A stretch of DNA of 48,227 nucleotides. Source: Sediminibacterium roseum. Lineage in GTDB: Bacteria > Bacteroidota > Bacteroidia > Chitinophagales > Chitinophagaceae. Below, in pieces: positions 24,463-32,745 of this stretch. Each line of letters opens with the position of its first letter. Within the stretch, counting starts at the first letter, position 1. The notes below the pieces were generated by a model. It was not told the origin of the DNA. It did not search any database and was given only the letters and a program-made list of their open reading frames with translations. Position numbers and translations under genes: made by a program. The stretch covers positions 1-48,227 of the forward strand of contig NZ_JAACJS010000004.1 of the NCBI RefSeq assembly GCF_009939005.1, written 5' to 3'.

Positions 24463-24537
24463 ATGAACAGAACATATTGTTACAAATGCGTAATCGTACT
24501 GGCTTCACTTATGGGTATGGCCAGCCTGATGTCTTAA
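24463..24537 (+). CDS. Possible 24-aa membrane peptide
   Basis: ATG at 24463 opens MNRTYCYKCVIVLASLMGMA, then SLMS and TAA. The composition is that of a short signal or membrane peptide. A strong terminator follows 23 bases later, and TATCTTTA (24433-24440) could be a -7 box. Either a small protein or a small RNA transcript would explain this unit. It could also be a gene remnant. Confidence 0.35.
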   Translation: MNRTYCYKCVIVLASLMGMASLMS

Positions 24538-24560
24538 ATTCATTTTTATGTAATGGGCAA

Positions 24561-24589
24561 AAAAATGCGGGTTTTATACCCGCATTTTT
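24561..24589. terminator. Bidirectional 12-bp terminator
   Basis: AAAAATGCGGGT (24561-24572) pairs perfectly with ACCCGCATTTTT (24578-24589) around TTTAT. T-runs lie on both sides, so it can end the short plus-strand transcript and, on the other strand, the long heavy-metal operon whose last gene stops at 24612. Confidence 0.9.
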
Positions 24590-24611
24590 TTTGCTTTTAG
24601 CCCATTGTTTA

Positions 24612-26708
24612 TCACGGCTGCGTGTCGTCAAATTTAATCCGCTGTATTCTTACTGCATTTAAGATCGCCAGTAAAGCAACACCTACGTCTGCAATTACGG
24701 CTTCCCATAAAGTAGCAATACCACCGGCACCCAGGATCAGCACGATCACTTTTACAGCCATGGCCAGAATGATATTCTGCCATACTATCTTGCGGGTAAT
24801 CTTTCCAATTTTTATCGCTACCACTATACGCATCGGCTGATCGTTCTGGATCACCACGTCTGCTGTTTCGATTGTTGCATCACTGCCCAGGCCTCCCATC
24901 GCAATACCCGCATCTGCGAGCGCCACCACAGGTGCATCGTTAACTCCATCACCTGCAAATGCAATATGCCTGCCTTCGTTTTTCAGTGCCTGCACCTTTT
25001 CTACTTTCCCTTCCGGTAAAAGATCTCCATATGCTTCATCAATACCTATCTGTTTAGCAACATTGTCTACCACAGCCTGCTTGTCTCCGGATAGCATCAC
25101 TGTTTTGATGTTGAGTTCATGCATGGCTTTGACCGCGGCTGCTGCATCCTCTTTGATCTCGTCAGCAATGGTTATATAACCGGCATATTTACCGTTCACA
25201 CTCACCGTAACAATGGTATCTGCTATAGATTCAATTTCTGCGGGATAACTGATATTAAACTTTTTAAGCAGCTTAACATTACCCGCAAGCACTTCTTTAC
25301 CATCCACTTTGCCTTTCAGACCGTGGCCCGCTATCTCTTCGATATCCGTTGCTTTTGCGAGGTCCCCCTTCTCCTTTGCATAGTCAGAAACAGCTTTGGC
25401 AACCGGGTGGGTAGAATTTGCTTCAACAGCAGCAGTCAACTTTACCAGTTCGTCTTCCGACATATCCTGCGGTTGTATTTTCTGTACTTTGAAGACACCC
25501 TTGGTCAGTGTGCCTGTCTTATCCATGACGATTGTATTGATCTTTGTCATGACATCCAGGAAATTTCCGCCTTTGAACAGTATCCCGTGCCTGGATGCAA
25601 GACCGATACCGCCAAAGTAACCCAAGGGAATGGATACTACCAGCGCGCAAGGGCAACTGATGACCAGGAACACCAACGAACGGTAAAACCAGGTCTGAAA
25701 AATATAGTTGTCTACAAAAAAGTAGGGAACCAGGCATACGCCAAGTGCGAGCAGGAATACGATGGGTGTATATACTTTGGCAAATTTTGAAATAAAGAGT
25801 TGCGTCTGTGATTTACGCGCGGTTGCATCCTGCACCATTTCAAGAATGCGGCTGAGTTTACTGTCTTTGAAAAGCGCGGTCACTTTGATTTCAGCAACAC
25901 CGTTGAGGTTGATCATACCAGCCAGCACTGCCTCGCCTTTGCGTTTGGTATCAGGCTTGCTTTCTCCAGTGAGCGCTGCAGTGTTGAACGAAGCGCTTTC
26001 AGAAATCAGTTCACCATCAAGTGCTACTTTTTCTCCCGGTTTCGCCTGTATGGATTCCCCGACCAGTACTTCTGCGGGCGATACTTCCAGTGGGCTACCG
26101 TTACGCAACACCGATACTTTATCGGGGCGCACATCCAGCAATGCCTTGATGCTTTTTTTGGCGTTAGCGACCGCTGCATCCTGGAACCATTCCCCTATAC
26201 AATAGAACACCATGACTGCAACACCTTCACTGTATGAACCGATAATAAATGCACCGATCGTTGCAACCGACATGAGAAAAAATTCGTTGAAAAAATCAGC
26301 CCGCTTCGCTTTGCGCCATGCCATATCCAGCACGCGCCATCCTGCCAGCAGGTAAGCTGCGAGGTTTATGATAAGATCGGGCAATGGGGGTGGAACATAT
26401 CTAAACCCGAATTTGAGCACCATCAATACGGCTAATATCGCAAGCGCCAGCAGAAGATCCCAGTGCGATTTCCAGCCCGTCGTTTCTGCTCCTCCATGAT
26501 CATGCCCATCATCGTCACTATGTTCCTCTTCATCCCCGTGATCGTGACCGTCGTCTTCAGTGTGTTTTTTTTCACCGTGATCATGCCCGTCATCTTCGCT
26601 ATGTTTCTCCGGTTTGCCGGATGGTACAGCAGTTCTTTCTGTCGCCTCCGGTTCAGATGATTTTTCAGCTTGCTGATCATCCTGCGTGTTGTAACGATCT
26701 TTTGCCAT
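24612..26708 (-). CDS. Zn/Cd/Pb-type heavy-metal P1B ATPase with His-rich N-terminus
   Basis: This 698-aa protein has metal motif CPC at 352-354, phosphorylated D396 in DKTGTLTKG, the HP locus motif STHPVAKA and GDGVNDAP. The usual HMA domain is replaced by three DDGHDHG repeats (about residues 36-74) that should bind Zn or Cd. CPC with the later motifs fits the ZntA/CadA-like group that exports divalent soft metals to the periplasm. It starts ten bases after the PNHWLP gene and is the last gene of the metal cluster, ending at the terminator. Confidence 0.95.
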   Translation of the reverse strand: MAKDRYNTQDDQQAEKSSEPEATERTAVPSGKPEKHSEDDGHDHGEKKHTEDDGHDHGDEEEHSDDDGHDHGGAETTGWKSHWDLLLALAILAVLMVLKFGFRYVPPPLPDLIINLAAYLLAGWRVLDMAWRKAKRADFFNEFFLMSVATIGAFIIGSYSEGVAVMVFYCIGEWFQDAAVANAKKSIKALLDVRPDKVSVLRNGSPLEVSPAEVLVGESIQAKPGEKVALDGELISESASFNTAALTGESKPDTKRKGEAVLAGMINLNGVAEIKVTALFKDSKLSRILEMVQDATARKSQTQLFISKFAKVYTPIVFLLALGVCLVPYFFVDNYIFQTWFYRSLVFLVISCPCALVVSIPLGYFGGIGLASRHGILFKGGNFLDVMTKINTIVMDKTGTLTKGVFKVQKIQPQDMSEDELVKLTAAVEANSTHPVAKAVSDYAKEKGDLAKATDIEEIAGHGLKGKVDGKEVLAGNVKLLKKFNISYPAEIESIADTIVTVSVNGKYAGYITIADEIKEDAAAAVKAMHELNIKTVMLSGDKQAVVDNVAKQIGIDEAYGDLLPEGKVEKVQALKNEGRHIAFAGDGVNDAPVVALADAGIAMGGLGSDATIETADVVIQNDQPMRIVVAIKIGKITRKIVWQNIILAMAVKVIVLILGAGGIATLWEAVIADVGVALLAILNAVRIQRIKFDDTQP

Positions 26709-26718
26709 GGTATTAAAT

Positions 26719-27333
26719 TTAAAAAATAAAAAATGATAGTATACCTGTTATGATAAGTGTGATGCCTGTAATGATGCCTGCATTATGTTCCAATGCATGC
26801 CAGTTAAGTTTTAGCAAACCCTTATATGCCCGTGACACCAGCCATGTCATGCCAGCGGCTGTAATAACTACATACATAGCAGCTATAATTACCACCAGCC
26901 ATTGTGACTGGGTGCCAGCCATCAGAAAATAAGCTTCGATTTCCATACATGGCGAGAAAAACATAGCTAGTACCAACGCAATAATGATTCGATTTTTGCT
27001 ATAAATTTTCTGCGGCACATCCGAGAGTTGAAAATGTTTATGCCGGTGGTGACGGTAGATAAAGAAAGTTCCAAGTATGATGAAAATAATTGGGGCCACC
27101 AGGTGCGTAAAATGATTGATCTTTTGTGCCATTGAATTCCCCAGAAACCCTAATAGGAGGCCAATGACAACCGTGCTCAGCCCGTGCGCCAGTGCTGCCA
27201 CCAGGGTCACTTTGGAAGTTTCAGCAGCCGACCATTTTTCCCTTCTTCCTATGGCAAGTACTGGTAGCCAGTGATTGGGAATAATGGCGTGTAAAACACT
27301 CAATAAAAAACTTCCGATAAGAATACTGAACAT
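26719..27333 (-). CDS. PNHWLP-motif membrane protein, NicO/UreH-like (paralogue)
   Basis: About 204 aa from ATG 27333 (MFSILIGSFLLSVLHAIIPN). A longer frame would run into the Nramp gene. PNHWLP falls at residues 19-24, AHGLST in the second segment, a His-rich loop RHHRHKH in the middle and SPCMEIEAYF later. The His-rich loop is the sort of metal-binding segment seen in RcnA. It is probably an exporter of divalent metal ions acting with the adjacent P-ATPase, but substrate is unknown. Confidence 0.78.
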   Translation of the reverse strand: MFSILIGSFLLSVLHAIIPNHWLPVLAIGRREKWSAAETSKVTLVAALAHGLSTVVIGLLLGFLGNSMAQKINHFTHLVAPIIFIILGTFFIYRHHRHKHFQLSDVPQKIYSKNRIIIALVLAMFFSPCMEIEAYFLMAGTQSQWLVVIIAAMYVVITAAGMTWLVSRAYKGLLKLNWHALEHNAGIITGITLIITGILSFFIF

Positions 27334-27359
27334 TTGTTTATTTATTTTCTCTCGTTTTT

Positions 27360-28676
27360 TTAAAACTGTAAATAGATCAGTGCAATAGCAGCAACTGACA
27401 TTATTATCAGCGTAAGCCATCCGAGTACGTTGGATAGCTTACCATTTGTATTCTCTTTCATAATCTTCTTATTATTGGATATATGCAGGACAATCGCTAT
27501 CAGTATAGGCGAAGTTAATCCATACAGAATGGCTGTATACAGCAGTGCCTTGATTGGGCTGATACCAAAGTAGTTAATGGAGAGTCCGAGTAAAAGTGAA
27601 ATGATGATAACAATATAAAAGGATTTGGCCCGGTAAAATTTTGCATCCAGGTTTCCCTTCCAGCCAAAAGTTTCAGATACAATGTAGGAGAGAGATCCAC
27701 TTAAGACTGGTATAGCAAGAAAGCCGGTTCCGATTACCCCAATGGTAAATATCAGGTAGGAAGCTTTTCCTGCCACAGGCTCCAATGCCTTAGCCGCCTG
27801 TTCTACTGTATCTATTTGTGTAATTCCATTGGCAAACAGGGCGGTGCCGGTGGCAAGGATGATAAAAAACATAACCAGGTTGGACAGCAGCATTCCCAGG
27901 TTTACATCAAGCCGCATTTTAGCAATCAACAGGCTGAGGAAGTTTTTTGTTTTTGCCTCTAAGACTTTGGTGTCCTCATCCCTTCGGGCAATTCTATTTC
28001 TGGCGAGTATGAGCTGCCTGGAAGATTTGACGTCTTCGGCTTCCATGGTAACCTGCCAGAAAAAAAGATAAGGCGATATGGTTGTACCTAAAATAGCAAC
28101 AAGTATTTCAACAAACTCTTTATTGAAATGGATGGTAGGAACAAACGTATTTTTAAGGACTGCTCCCCAGTCCGGGTGCGTAAAAAACGGAACAGCAATG
28201 TATAGGAACAAGGAAAGGCATAGGTATTTCAGGACAGACACGATCTTTTGGTAAGGAAGGTAGACTATCATAACAATCAGAACCGCAGTAAACAAAACGC
28301 TGAATAAAAGAGGTGATACCGAAGGAAAGATCAGGTTTGCGACCGCACCCATGCCCGCGATATCTGCCCCAATATTTAGGATGATCGCTGGGACACTGAA
28401 GAGAAGCATCAGGTAAAGTATCGGTTTGGAATAATGTTTCTTAAGTGTTGTGGTCAATCCAACCGAAGTCATAATGCCGATGCGGGCGCACATTTCCTGG
28501 ATCGCTGCCATCAGCGGGAAAGTGATCAGCGAAGCCCATAGGGTCGCAAGGCCGAATTTCGCGCCCGCCTGGGAATAGGTGGCGATACCCGACGGATCGT
28601 CATCACTGGCACCGGTGATCAGCCCTGGCCCTAGGGCTTTAAAAAACTTACTAATTTTTGCTGAATATTTTTTCAT
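27360..28676 (-). CDS. Nramp-like divalent cation transporter with altered ion site
   Basis: This 438-aa protein has about 11 membrane segments. The TM1 motif is D25-D-D-P-S-G-I rather than the canonical DPGN. The TM6 motif is GTTISPY (197-203) where Mn/Fe Nramps have the conserved Met of the A-x-M-P-H site, so M is replaced by S201. Such changes are known in Nramp relatives that carry Mg2+ or do not carry Mn/Fe. The gene overlaps a small membrane protein gene by 26 bases. It is probably a metal or Mg transporter of altered selectivity. Confidence 0.9.
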   Translation of the reverse strand: MKKYSAKISKFFKALGPGLITGASDDDPSGIATYSQAGAKFGLATLWASLITFPLMAAIQEMCARIGIMTSVGLTTTLKKHYSKPILYLMLLFSVPAIILNIGADIAGMGAVANLIFPSVSPLLFSVLFTAVLIVMIVYLPYQKIVSVLKYLCLSLFLYIAVPFFTHPDWGAVLKNTFVPTIHFNKEFVEILVAILGTTISPYLFFWQVTMEAEDVKSSRQLILARNRIARRDEDTKVLEAKTKNFLSLLIAKMRLDVNLGMLLSNLVMFFIILATGTALFANGITQIDTVEQAAKALEPVAGKASYLIFTIGVIGTGFLAIPVLSGSLSYIVSETFGWKGNLDAKFYRAKSFYIVIIISLLLGLSINYFGISPIKALLYTAILYGLTSPILIAIVLHISNNKKIMKENTNGKLSNVLGWLTLIIMSVAAIALIYLQF

Positions 28677-28875
28677 AGTCGGTTCGCCGCTTTTTTTTTG
28701 CGTTTTTGTTTTTTACAAATGCTATTCTCAAGTACACAAATACTGCTAAAGGTGTCAGCATGTTTACCGTTGTCGAAAATCCGGACCTGAAAAAGGCATG
28801 GTGAAAAAATGAATACGCATTGGTTGCAATACAAACAACAATAAGTGCTTCAAGACAATAAAAATATTTTTTCAC
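28651..28875 (-). CDS. Small membrane protein overlapping the Nramp-like gene
   Basis: This 74-aa protein has two predicted membrane helices (FYCLEALIVVCIATNAYSFF, VNMLTPLAVFVYLRIAFV) and a basic tail KNKNAKKKRRTDYEKIF. It overlaps the next gene by 26 bases, which favours translational coupling and a real gene. Function unknown; possibly a transporter accessory. Confidence 0.6.
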   Translation of the reverse strand: MKKYFYCLEALIVVCIATNAYSFFHHAFFRSGFSTTVNMLTPLAVFVYLRIAFVKNKNAKKKRRTDYEKIFSKN

Positions 28876-28908
28876 TTTCCCTGTTTTTAATTGTTTACTA
28901 TTTACACA

Positions 28909-29598
28909 CTATTTGCCAAATCCCGCAATGGTATTAATGGTCAAAGCCACTATTATCGTATTAAACACAAACGAAATAAGACTGTGCATCAGCACAAAAC
29001 GCCTGATTACCCTTGATTCAACCTGCACATCAGAGACCTGGAAGGTCATACCGATCACAAAAGAAAAGTAAGCGAAGTCTACATAGTCGGGGGCTTCTTT
29101 GGAAGGGAAACTGATACCGCCCACATTGCTTCCTGTTGCCAGTGAATTATGATCGTGATACAGATGCGCATACCGGATGGTAAAAATGGTGTGCAATAGT
29201 ATCCATGATAAGAGCACAGGCGACAATGTGATTGTCATGTAGAGTATTTTATCCATGTAAGGTTCTGACTGACTGCTTAAAAGCAACAACGTGGCAAATA
29301 CGCTGAAACAAAGCGCAACGAGCACAATGGTAAAAATTACTTTTAATCCTTCATCCTGAACAGCCACGACGTCACAGAGTTCTTTTTCTCCGGTTGAAAA
29401 GAAGAGAGCCCAACTCAGTGCGATCATAGTAAGGCAGAAGGCATCCCATGCGAGGATCATGCGGCATTGCATTTCAATGTTGGTAAGCCTTAAAAGAAAA
29501 AAAACAATTGCAGCCATGCAAATAGCAAATAGCAGTTTGGTTATGCCGCTGGTTTGTTTCAATTTCCTGTATCTGATCTTTTTCATGATATGGCGCAT
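28909..29598 (-). CDS. DUF1345 family membrane protein
   Basis: This 229-aa protein has about five membrane helices and the family ending APDYVDFAYFSFVIGMTFQV, then SDVQVESRVIRR. DUF1345 members are predicted membrane proteins with no assigned role. It starts three bases after the CDF stop, so it is co-transcribed with metal transporters. Confidence 0.85.
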   Translation of the reverse strand: MRHIMKKIRYRKLKQTSGITKLLFAICMAAIVFFLLRLTNIEMQCRMILAWDAFCLTMIALSWALFFSTGEKELCDVVAVQDEGLKVIFTIVLVALCFSVFATLLLLSSQSEPYMDKILYMTITLSPVLLSWILLHTIFTIRYAHLYHDHNSLATGSNVGGISFPSKEAPDYVDFAYFSFVIGMTFQVSDVQVESRVIRRFVLMHSLISFVFNTIIVALTINTIAGFGK

Positions 29599-29601
29599 GG
29601 A

Positions 29602-30504
29602 TTAAATATTATTAAGAACGTCCTCTGTTTTGTCGATGTGTATTTCGATAGTGGTGTGGTTAATTTTAAATCTGGTAGCCAGCAATTCTTTAAGTGACCG
29701 TGAAATTTCGCTGGCCTCTTCAAGTGAGGTTTCGGGTTCCATAATTACATGCACACTTAAGGCATACATACCTGAAGTAAGTGTCCAGATATGGAGATCA
29801 TGAATACTGATGACACCAGGCTTGGCAGTAAATAGGTTATTCACTGCATTGTAGTCTATATCTTTAGGTACGGCTTCGAGTAAGATATTCACCGACTCTT
29901 TTAAAAGATTATAGGTCCGGGGTAATATAAAAAGGCCAATGGCAGCGCTCATAATTGGGTCAATGTATAACCATCCTGTCGCCAAAATGATACATCCCGC
30001 AATAATCACTCCCACAGAACTCAACATGTCGCTTACCACCTCCAGGAATGCTCCTTTGATATTGATGCTTTCCCTGGAACCGGATCTCAATATCTTCATC
30101 GAAATCAGGTTGATGATTAACCCGCAGAAAGCCACCACCAACATAGGGATACCAGCTACAGCGGGCGGGTTGCTGAACCTTTGCCAGGCTTCGTATAAAA
30201 TGTAGCCGGAAATAAACAACAACACAACCGCGTTGAGCAGTGCCGAAAAAATTTCCGTGCGGTAGTAACCGTATGTCTTCCATGCATTGCGCGGCCGGGA
30301 AGACATCCAGATAGCAAACAGCGCCAGGCCTTGTCCTCCAACATCCGTAAGCATATGTGCTGCATCAGATAATAAGGCAAGGCTGTTGGACATAAAACCC
30401 ACCACCACCTCGATCACGAAATAGACGAACGTAATAATGAAAACGGTTTTAAGTGACCGGTTGTGTTTACCTCCTGCTGAAAGTGCAACAATATCCTGTG
30501 CCAT
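29602..30504 (-). CDS. Cation diffusion facilitator (CDF) transporter
   Basis: This 300-aa protein has six membrane helices and a C-terminal metal-sensing domain (HDLHIWTLTSGMYALSVHVI). The transport site shows D47-x-x-H50-x3-D54 in helix 2 and E155-x3-D159 in helix 5, where many Zn transporters have HxxxD. It exports divalent metal by proton antiport, probably Zn or related ions. It follows the mgtC-like gene by 26 bases. Confidence 0.92.
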   Translation of the reverse strand: MAQDIVALSAGGKHNRSLKTVFIITFVYFVIEVVVGFMSNSLALLSDAAHMLTDVGGQGLALFAIWMSSRPRNAWKTYGYYRTEIFSALLNAVVLLFISGYILYEAWQRFSNPPAVAGIPMLVVAFCGLIINLISMKILRSGSRESINIKGAFLEVVSDMLSSVGVIIAGCIILATGWLYIDPIMSAAIGLFILPRTYNLLKESVNILLEAVPKDIDYNAVNNLFTAKPGVISIHDLHIWTLTSGMYALSVHVIMEPETSLEEASEISRSLKELLATRFKINHTTIEIHIDKTEDVLNNI

Positions 30505-30530
30505 AACTGAAAAATTCTTGGATAATGATT

Positions 30531-31007
30531 TTAGTCTTCGTCTTCGTGATGCCCCGCACCCTTAACCATTCTTTTCTTCCACTGAATATACCATTTCTGG
30601 TGGTGCAGGGAAAGGAGAAAATACAGGGTCAGTGCGCCAGCCAATGCTATGATATACATATCCAGGCCGATAGCCACCCCCACGGCAGCAGTACACCAAA
30701 CAGTTGCTGCAGTAGTAAGCCCGTGCGAAGTGCCTGCACTGTTGTTTCGATAGATAATTCCCGCGCCAAGGAAACCAACACCTGTCACAATGTTAGCAAT
30801 CACCCTGGAGGCGGCAGCAGGGTCACCGGTGAGATGACATGCGATAGCTGTAAATAGTGTCGAACCAATACATACAGCAGCATATGTCCTGATGCCTGCA
30901 TCCCTCCCATGTATTTCCCTGTCATACCCGATCAAGGCACCGAGTATAAAAGAGGCCAGTAATTTTACGATGATGATGAGTTCAAATCCGATGTCCATAA
31001 CTTGCAT
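30531..31007 (-). CDS. MgtC/SapB family membrane protein
   Basis: This 158-aa protein has the MgtC N-domain pattern: GALIGYDREIHGRDAGIRTY, FLGAGIIYRN and GLTTAATVWCTAAVGVAIG. It has about four membrane helices and lacks the C-terminal ACT-like domain. MgtC proteins act in Mg2+ limitation and control of F-type ATPase. It sits inside the metal operon. Confidence 0.93.
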   Translation of the reverse strand: MQVMDIGFELIIIVKLLASFILGALIGYDREIHGRDAGIRTYAAVCIGSTLFTAIACHLTGDPAAASRVIANIVTGVGFLGAGIIYRNNSAGTSHGLTTAATVWCTAAVGVAIGLDMYIIALAGALTLYFLLSLHHQKWYIQWKKRMVKGAGHHEDED

Positions 31008-31148
31008 TTAAATTTTTCTTTTGCATTTGCTTTCTCCAACAATACGCCCTTTTCACTAAACAATATTTCGCCTTTTGCAGTATTGTAAAAAGCGGGAAGA
31101 ATTGCTGGGATTTTTTACATTTTAAGGTATTTCAGTCAAAACACTTTT

Positions 31149-31520
31149 CTACACCTCGATCCATTTCATCGCTTTTTTGCGATCCTGCAAACCAAAGCAT
31201 CGAACGTCTGCGTTTGGTGCAATTCCTTTTATTACTGTTAGAAATACCTGCCATTTTTCAGTCGCAACTATCGCTATTTTCTCCATCGCTGCTGCGCGTG
31301 GGAAAGCCAGCTGGTAATCACCATCGGTCGCCGGTTTGCTGCAATAACTTTCGTCTAAAATGGAATTATCATCTATTTCAAAATACCATCTGACCTTCTT
31401 GCCCCTGCTTTCAATGTTGTGAACAAGCGGAAGAATCTTCGCATACCCGGCAGCGCTCAACATGGTGTCTGTGCGGGTAGCGATGATATTGTTATGCGTA
31501 AATTCAAGCAGTTGAAGCAT
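31149..31520 (-). CDS. STAS/SpoIIAA-like protein
   Basis: This 123-aa soluble protein contains YAKILPLVHNIESRGKKVRW and AIVATEKWQVFLTVIKGIAP, with an ending RKKAMKWIEV typical of the STAS/SpoIIAA-like (SEC14-like) stand-alone family. Such proteins often sit next to membrane transporters. It is 22 bases downstream of the cusB-like gene. Function unknown. Confidence 0.75.
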   Translation of the reverse strand: MLQLLEFTHNNIIATRTDTMLSAAGYAKILPLVHNIESRGKKVRWYFEIDDNSILDESYCSKPATDGDYQLAFPRAAAMEKIAIVATEKWQVFLTVIKGIAPNADVRCFGLQDRKKAMKWIEV

Positions 31521-31542
31521 CTTGTAAGAGGTTTAAAACTGA

Positions 31543-32733
31543 TTATTCTTCTTCCTCTTCCGAGTTGTTCATTTTAGATAACAGGTCATAGGCACCTTTG
31601 ATTACAATCTTGCTTTTGGGGTCAAATTTTTCAGGCAGGATCACGGCCGTAAAACCGTTCTCCGTTACGCCTATACCCACTTCGACCCTTCTGAACGAAT
31701 GGTGCTTTTCTTTGTCCGCTGTTTTTGTGTTTTGCTCTCCTTGTTTGGATGGCTCTTCCACAAAAATGTAATGCTTTCCACCTGAAGGCACGACCGCAGC
31801 CTGCGGCAAAGCTGGTGTGCTGGACGTACCGATTTCAACGATGGCATTGACGAACATACCGGGCAGCATATTGCTGGTTAATCTTTCAATAGCGGCATGC
31901 ACTTCCACGGTCCGGTCGGTATCGATGTCTTTACCAATCAGGAATACTTTGGCCGTACGTTCTACGCTGTCACCGGTGGCACGGAAGCGTACCTTTTGCC
32001 CGAGTTTTATATTCGGCAAGTCTTTTTCAAACACTTTAACCCTGATCATGATGTTATTGGTATTGGCCATATCAGCCATCAATTCGTTGGGTCCGATGAA
32101 TTTGCCGACGTTGGAATATACGTGGGTAATGTAGCCGTTGGTCGGGGCATAGATACGGGTTACGGAAGTAAAATTACCGGCCTTAACGCTGGACGGGTTA
32201 ATGTTCATGATTCGCAGCCTGGCCTTCAAGCCCTCAAGCCTCGCATTCATGGTGTTGTATTCACTCGTTGCTTTCTGTAACGATTTGCGCGCTGCGATGT
32301 TTTCTTTCACCAGTTCTTCCTGTCTTGTAAGATCCTGCTGTAAAAAACTGAGCTGGCTGCTGGTTTCCAAATAATCCTGCTGCACCTGAACAAACTCCGG
32401 ATTTTCAATGGTGGCGATCAGTTCGCCTTTCTTCATGTATTTTCCTTCGATGACAGTGGTGCTCCTGATCGACCCTCCATAAGGTGAAGTAATACTTACC
32501 AGATCCTGTGGGGGAACATCAATGGTGCCGGATGCCTTAATATAGTTGCTTAAGTTGGTAGTGATAACCCCACCGAAACGGACATCTACAGTCTGGAACT
32601 GTTCATTGGTAAATTCAACCACATCCGGGTTGTGTTCCTCTGCCTTCTCTACCTGAACTTCTTCTTTTTTGGAAGAACAGGCTGTAAAGAAAAAAGAAAG
32701 GGTGAGTGCTATTGCATAAAGTGTTTTGCGCAT
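31543..32733 (-). CDS. RND efflux periplasmic adaptor (CusB/CzcB type)
   Basis: This 396-aa lipoprotein (MRKTLYAIALTLSFFFTAC19) has a biotinyl-lipoyl-like hairpin (SGTIDVPPQDLVSITSPYGG, KKGELIATIENPEFV) and a coiled coil near 115-175. The barrel and the membrane-proximal domain follow (APTNGYITHVYSNVGKFIGP). The end is acidic, SEEEEE. It links the inner-membrane CusA part to the outer-membrane channel. It begins 12 bases after the CusA-TolC gene. Confidence 0.93.
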   Translation of the reverse strand: MRKTLYAIALTLSFFFTACSSKKEEVQVEKAEEHNPDVVEFTNEQFQTVDVRFGGVITTNLSNYIKASGTIDVPPQDLVSITSPYGGSIRSTTVIEGKYMKKGELIATIENPEFVQVQQDYLETSSQLSFLQQDLTRQEELVKENIAARKSLQKATSEYNTMNARLEGLKARLRIMNINPSSVKAGNFTSVTRIYAPTNGYITHVYSNVGKFIGPNELMADMANTNNIMIRVKVFEKDLPNIKLGQKVRFRATGDSVERTAKVFLIGKDIDTDRTVEVHAAIERLTSNMLPGMFVNAIVEIGTSSTPALPQAAVVPSGGKHYIFVEEPSKQGEQNTKTADKEKHHSFRRVEVGIGVTENGFTAVILPEKFDPKSKIVIKGAYDLLSKMNNSEEEEE

Positions 32734-32745
32734 GGTAGTAAAAAT

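Noticed and set aside
25119..25790. 223-codon plus-strand ORF opposite the P-ATPase
   Set aside because: Cys/His/Ile-rich translation is the reverse of conserved ATPase motifs; no independent coding signal.
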